Under the pieces are notes generated by a model, which saw nothing but the letters and a program-made list of their open reading frames with translations, had not been told where the DNA came from and did no database searches. Position numbers and translations under genes: made by a program. Below are positions 60,153-64,000 of a DNA stretch of 64,000 nucleotides, piece by piece. The DNA is from Ophiobolus disseminans. Lineage: Eukaryota > Ascomycota > Dothideomycetes > Pleosporales > Phaeosphaeriaceae. Every line of letters starts with the position of its first letter. The first letter of the stretch is position 1. The stretch is from positions 818,964-882,963 of the forward strand of contig MU006226.1 in NCBI GenBank assembly GCA_010093685.1, in the 5' to 3' direction.

Positions 60153-62375
60153 ATGCCGCCCATACAAGCCGACGATGGGCACACTTCATCAATTTCAACG
60201 GATAATACGCGAGACCACATTCAGAGCTCGAATACAACCCTAAATGCAGGAAATCACCCGCAGTTCAACGAGAAGATCGAACATACTCCTTCCCCACCAG
60301 TATCCACACACCATGGTCATGATTCAAAGACGAAGAACATGGCTGACGTCGTTGTCACGCCGCTATACCAACCCGTCGCACGACCACCATACCATGCGGC
60401 TCGAGCGCAGTCCGACCCTATTACCGAAAGACTCATAGCCCATAGAGCTACGCAATCCACTCTCTGGCATATCCACTGGCGAACTCCGGCGATGATTGGA
60501 TTCTCATTCTTGATGGGAACCATATTCGCCCTTTCACAACACTTTCTCTATCGTTGGCTACACCACAATCTTATGGAAGACGAGAAAGATAAATTCCGCG
60601 TGGTACTCGCTGGACGTGCCCTTGCATACCTCGCTAAAGTGGCCTTTGGAGGCTGTGTCATCCTCGTTTTCCGCCAACGTATATGGCGAACCTTTCGGGA
60701 ACATGCCTTGTCTGTGCTTACCATCGATCAATTTTTTGGTGCGACTGAGGATCCATCGCTGTTTATGAATACCGAGGCCCTGTACACTGCCCCGGTACTG
60801 GTCATGATTGCCGCAGTTATCTGGATCATACCTTTGGCGACAATCATCTTTTCACCTGGTGCCCTGACCTTTGGAAACTTCGTCGAACTCAAGTCCGCCT
60901 CCCAACAAGTGCCGACCATGGATTTCACAGCCGAAGGACTGACAGACTGGCGATATCCCGTCCCTGTAGGAAATGGTTCGACGAGTAAAAGATCGCTCAT
61001 GTACTATAACACCACCGATGTGCAGGCTAAAACACCAGGTTGGTTCGACTACTACGACCAACCATCTGCAGAGCTCAAGCGCATTGCCCTGTTGATGGCA
61101 TACAGCACCAACGAGTACCCTAATGTCAAGGCGACAGGGCGACAGGATGCTTGCGGTGGTAATGCCAATTGCACCTACGAACAGTCTTTCGTCGCGCCCG
61201 GGTACCAATGTGAGGAAGTCACCGATAGAGCCCTAGATCTTGGAGCTCCTTTCAACACAAGCGTGCTAGTTCCCAACGGGCGGAATCTGTATCACGCAGA
61301 GGTAGACCACGGCGCGTATCTCCAGCCACAAAACGCTGTATTCGAGGATGGTCCGGGTGGAATCCCCATCGGTGAGCCACCAGAGGATCTCGGGGTGTTC
61401 AAATCGGAACCCTATCTGTGGATCGGCTACGCTGTCAATTCGACGGTGCGACTAGCTAGCGACGACCCTTTCATCCGTAACTGGACTCACCGCTATGTCC
61501 CCCACATCGTCCGCTGTACGCATATGGAGACCAAGTATACCGTCACGTGGAATTGGACAGAGCCCCTGTTCCACACCACCGTTCAGCGGGAATATCTGAA
61601 TCCTATAGTGAATACCGAACTCACGCGACTTGGCAACGGAAGCATCAGCGGAGACCCTCAACCATCCTCGAACTATATAAGCCCACGGGATGATGTGGCA
61701 AGGTACAAGAGGGTCGCATCTTACCACGCGGTTGGCTCTATGTTCCGACAATTCATCCGTGGCACCGTCGATCTTGTGGCGCCGCTCCCGGGTCCGAGCT
61801 ATGCCCTCGTATACTCTGACATTACCAAGACGCGATTGGTCCAGCCAAACGTCCATCCCAAGGAGAATTTGACAAAGGAACTCGAGAGTTTCTACACCGA
61901 CTTGGTACTATCGATCTTCTCCACGCCTGATATGCTTGTCATATCAAACGAAACAAGCGTAGTGAATCGCACCCTGATCCACTCCTCTTTCATATATGTT
62001 CCTATTCGCTTGTGGCAGTGCTACGCTCCTGTTATATTTGTGACTTTGCTTATACTACTCTTTGGCGCTTTGACCATATGGGAGGATGGTACCACGTTCT
62101 CAGTTGGGTTCTCACGTATCCTGGTCACAACCCGCAACACAACACTCGACCATATCAGTCGTGGGGCGTGTCTGGGTAACGATCCATTTCCTGTCGAGCT
62201 CATGCATACGCAACTTCGTTTTGGAGCGGTTGGTGGTGGTGGAAGTGCCGGCGACGGCTTGGGTCACCAGGGGCCCGGTCACTGCGCTTTTGGTGTTGAC
62301 TCTGAAGTGGCGCCCATTGAAAGAGGTGTTCCTTACGCAGGCTTGCGACAGAGGACGAAGAAGTCGGAGGCTTGA
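60153..62375 (+). CDS. multi-pass membrane glycoprotein of unknown function
   Basis: Single-exon ORF of 740 residues. The N-terminal ~100 residues are hydrophilic and probably cytosolic. Membrane segments lie near residues 110-135 (AMIGFSFLMGTIFALSQHFL), 150-172 (LAYLAKVAFGGCVILVF) and 210-235 (APVLVMIAAVIWIIPLATII). A large domain of about 380 residues has many N-x-S/T sequons and paired cysteines (for example CGGNANCTYEQ), implying an extracytoplasmic face. A last segment (YAPVIFVTLLILLFGALTI) follows near 620-645, then a conserved-looking tail (FSRILVTTRNTTLDHIS, GNDPFPVELMH). Relatives in other ascomycetes are often named 'formylmethionine deformylase-like', but I see no HExxH or other deformylase metal motif, so that name should not be trusted. 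Function unknown. Confidence 0.85.
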   Translation: MPPIQADDGHTSSISTDNTRDHIQSSNTTLNAGNHPQFNEKIEHTPSPPVSTHHGHDSKTKNMADVVVTPLYQPVARPPYHAARAQSDPITERLIAHRATQSTLWHIHWRTPAMIGFSFLMGTIFALSQHFLYRWLHHNLMEDEKDKFRVVLAGRALAYLAKVAFGGCVILVFRQRIWRTFREHALSVLTIDQFFGATEDPSLFMNTEALYTAPVLVMIAAVIWIIPLATIIFSPGALTFGNFVELKSASQQVPTMDFTAEGLTDWRYPVPVGNGSTSKRSLMYYNTTDVQAKTPGWFDYYDQPSAELKRIALLMAYSTNEYPNVKATGRQDACGGNANCTYEQSFVAPGYQCEEVTDRALDLGAPFNTSVLVPNGRNLYHAEVDHGAYLQPQNAVFEDGPGGIPIGEPPEDLGVFKSEPYLWIGYAVNSTVRLASDDPFIRNWTHRYVPHIVRCTHMETKYTVTWNWTEPLFHTTVQREYLNPIVNTELTRLGNGSISGDPQPSSNYISPRDDVARYKRVASYHAVGSMFRQFIRGTVDLVAPLPGPSYALVYSDITKTRLVQPNVHPKENLTKELESFYTDLVLSIFSTPDMLVISNETSVVNRTLIHSSFIYVPIRLWQCYAPVIFVTLLILLFGALTIWEDGTTFSVGFSRILVTTRNTTLDHISRGACLGNDPFPVELMHTQLRFGAVGGGGSAGDGLGHQGPGHCAFGVDSEVAPIERGVPYAGLRQRTKKSEA

Positions 62376-63822
62376 AGCGATGGCGGTATATGAAATGTCA
62401 ACATTGTCTTCTTCATAAGCAAAACTCATTCTTGCTCAATTGTAATTGTAATTTCCCCTATGCTGACAGAGAATGGCTTTTCGTTGTTGACAATAAATCC
62501 ACATCGTTCTGTAAACGAGATAAAGTACCCTCTTAGTACTTCTGGCGCTAGGCTAGCGCAGAGTCCCATGTTGTATCCTTCGGCTCTTCCATGAAGCTCC
62601 GAGTTCTTCCCAGCGTCTCATTTCCATGTTTGTCATGGTTTAAAGTCTGTCGACACGCAGCGCTTTATTGCGCAAGTTGATCCACAGAATCAAACTGGTC
62701 GAGCATTTCTGAGCAGCGAGGAAAGAGTGTGATGGCACGGCCGTAATGGATTTGGGAGGACTTTGTATGTCTCTCGATGGTATTGATGCCGTGAGAGGAT
62801 TGCGGAAGATTGCAAGCGAGTTGGTAGGGGGTTATGAAGCCTGATGCACGTTAGAGTTGTTCCGGTCGATGTTCCGGTCGAAAAGTAGGGACGACTTCAC
62901 ATACCGATAGGTCCTCCGCCTACCATGAACATGTCGGCATGCTCTAACTTTGTCACTCATACGGTACAATGTCTATTTTAGTCAAGCTTCGCCATCGTCA
63001 CACGCCAAATCATCTTAACAAGCATCGAATTTCCCACTGTGGACACTGTCGTGCATGCCGCATGGGTAACGGTTCAGCCATATCGACGATACGAGCTACC
63101 TGGAAACAACTGGATCATGTTAGTCAAATGCCGTGATGAAGATATTCGCGTTGGAGATGTAGCGACGCGACAGAAGACCAGCAAGTCGGTGGTTCGCGTC
63201 GTGGAGCCGATAAGATAAGAGGACACCAGCTGGCCTCGGCAGGTGATTTTCGCGCCTCCTTCCACCTCACTTCACGTTTAGCACTAGACGAGCAGAAGCA
63301 CTCAGTCCTAATCGGAACTAATCCCTTTGAGCTTACAGCGTGCTTCGACGAACTGTTTACGAGGAAAGGATGCTTCACTCCCAACTCGAGATATGCCACA
63401 GCCACGAGTCCACGACAGCCTCTTTGAGGCATGGAGGAGTAGACCATCGCGAACTATTTGAGATCCGAAGCCGGTACCTCAAACGTGTACAGTAGACCGT
63501 TACCGTAAACGTTTGGAAATGCTCCCGCAACGTGCAACAACAGTTAGCATACTAGCTACCGGGTCTTCGGGCCTCGTTCCTAGAGTCCCACAGCATGTGG
63601 AGACCTTCGTGCTCAAGGCAGCTGTATTTTCAATCACTCCCCTCGTAAGGCACGTTACCTATAAAACTTTGGAATCGAGTGGGTATTCACTACACGCTTC
63701 GCAAAATCCCACCTTCATAACGGAACATTTGCTTCATAGATAGTAAGGACTTACCTCAACTGAGAAGTTGCTCACATCAAATTCTGCTCAAGAACATACT
63801 AGTTGAGTGTTGTTTCACAAAC
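62376..63822. other. intergenic with a monooxygenase relic
   Basis: Apart from the FAD monooxygenase fragment at 62530-62960 (listed separately), no gene is recognised. The last bases are the promoter and leader of the carboxylesterase gene. Confidence 0.5.
62530..62960 (-). pseudogene. N-terminal relic of an FAD-dependent aromatic (phenol-type) monooxygenase
   Basis: The reading starts HADMFMVGGGPIG, a GxGxxG dinucleotide-binding fold. A preserved intron (62904-62841, GTATGT donor, CTAAC branch, CAG acceptor) joins it in phase to GFITPYQLACNLPQSSHGIN, ERHTKSSQIHYGRAITLFPR and SEMLDQFDSVDQLAQ, then a stop. After a frame change it continues ACRQTLNHDKHGNETLGRTR, SFMEEPKDTTWDSALA, stop, RQKY, stop. 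This is the order of motifs at the start of phenol 2-monooxygenase-like flavoproteins (YGRAITLFPR, SEMLDQ, RQKYQE). The ATG at 62960 is itself one base out of frame. At least one frameshift and three stops, and the remaining 400 or more residues are missing. Confidence 0.75.
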
Positions 63823-64000
63823 ATGTCAGACCCAAAAGGCAACATGGCAGCATCCACTTCTCCACACCCATCAACATATGCTTTCGTACACCCTACCCTG
63901 GGTTCCCTGACCGGCTTGGTATCCCCAGAAACCCCAGACGTCGTCCGCTTCCGCGCAATCCCCTACGCCACATTCCCAGGTCGCTTCCAGCACTCCGTAC
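63823..64000 (+). CDS. type B carboxylesterase, N-terminal part, runs off window
   Basis: The frame opens at ATG 63823 (MSDPKGNMAAS) and is still open at base 64000, giving 59 residues. It reads YAFVHPTLGSLTGLVSPE and VVRFRAIPYATFPGRFQ. This is the standard start of alpha/beta-hydrolase type B carboxylesterases: T-x-x-G-x-L-x-G, then V-x-x-F-x-x-I-P-Y-A and a P-x-R-F-x-x-P-like turn. There is no signal peptide, suggesting an intracellular esterase. The catalytic Ser, Glu and His lie beyond the window. Confidence 0.8.
   Translation, partial: MSDPKGNMAASTSPHPSTYAFVHPTLGSLTGLVSPETPDVVRFRAIPYATFPGRFQHSV

Noticed and set aside
62860..62882. Short direct repeat TTCCGGTCGATGTTCCGGTCG
   Set aside because: Only two partial copies, lying inside the preserved intron of the monooxygenase relic; no sign of a mobile element or array.

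Overview
This window is nuclear DNA from a filamentous ascomycete. Coding genes are split by many short (about 48-60 nt) GT-AG introns with CTAAC/CTGAC branch sites, and there is a typical fungal tRNA-Glu. The gene set includes STRIPAK Far11, a Hook dynein adaptor, a Pma1 proton pump, two AA9 LPMOs and a KDM4-type demethylase. The style suggests Dothideomycetes/Pleosporales; that placement is inference. Exon joins were derived by hand from splice motifs and reading phase.

Layout. 1-3.9 kb (-): JmjN/JmjC/ePHD histone demethylase, cut by the left edge. 5.8-7.4 kb (-): RGG-tailed coiled-coil protein. 11.0-11.9 kb (+): Cbf1-like bHLH factor. 12.6-16.3 kb (+): Far11/STRIP1. 16.9-18.5 kb (+): flavocytochrome b2. 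18.8-20.3 kb (-): one reading frame broken by three stops. 22.7 kb (+): a 47-residue stand-alone CxxCxGxG zinc protein. 24.1 kb (-): tRNA-Glu with an intron. 24.7-25.8 kb (-): AA9 LPMO. 26.6-29.5 kb (-): Hook. 30.1-30.5 kb (-): secreted I9-type protease inhibitor-like protein. 31.8-35.6 kb (-): Puf4-like Pumilio protein with a 21-nt micro-exon. 38.8-40.6 kb (+): secreted M28 aminopeptidase. 40.6-43.9 kb: divergent dihydropyrimidinase (-) and beta-ureidopropionase (+). 45.1-45.8 kb (+): second AA9 LPMO. 46.2-47.6 kb (-): nuclear-looking DHH phosphoesterase. 50.4-51.1 kb (-): F-box-like protein. 52.8-56.2 kb (+): plasma-membrane H+-ATPase. 58.4-58.7 kb: HET-domain relic. 60.2-62.4 kb (+): multi-pass membrane glycoprotein. 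62.5-63.0 kb (-): FAD monooxygenase relic. 63.8 kb (+): start of a carboxylesterase, cut by the right edge.

The clearest functional unit is the head-to-head dihydropyrimidinase/ureidopropionase pair, which would carry out consecutive steps of reductive pyrimidine (or hydantoin) breakdown and shares a promoter with GATA-type sites. The two LPMOs, the M28 peptidase and the esterase fit a saprotrophic or plant-associated lifestyle. The other genes are housekeeping or regulatory. Three decayed genes lie in or beside the larger gaps. I see no CRISPR array, intact transposon, secondary-metabolite cluster or viral element. The most notable leads are the tiny CxxCxGxG protein, the DHH nuclease with a PIP-like tail, and the pyrimidine pair.
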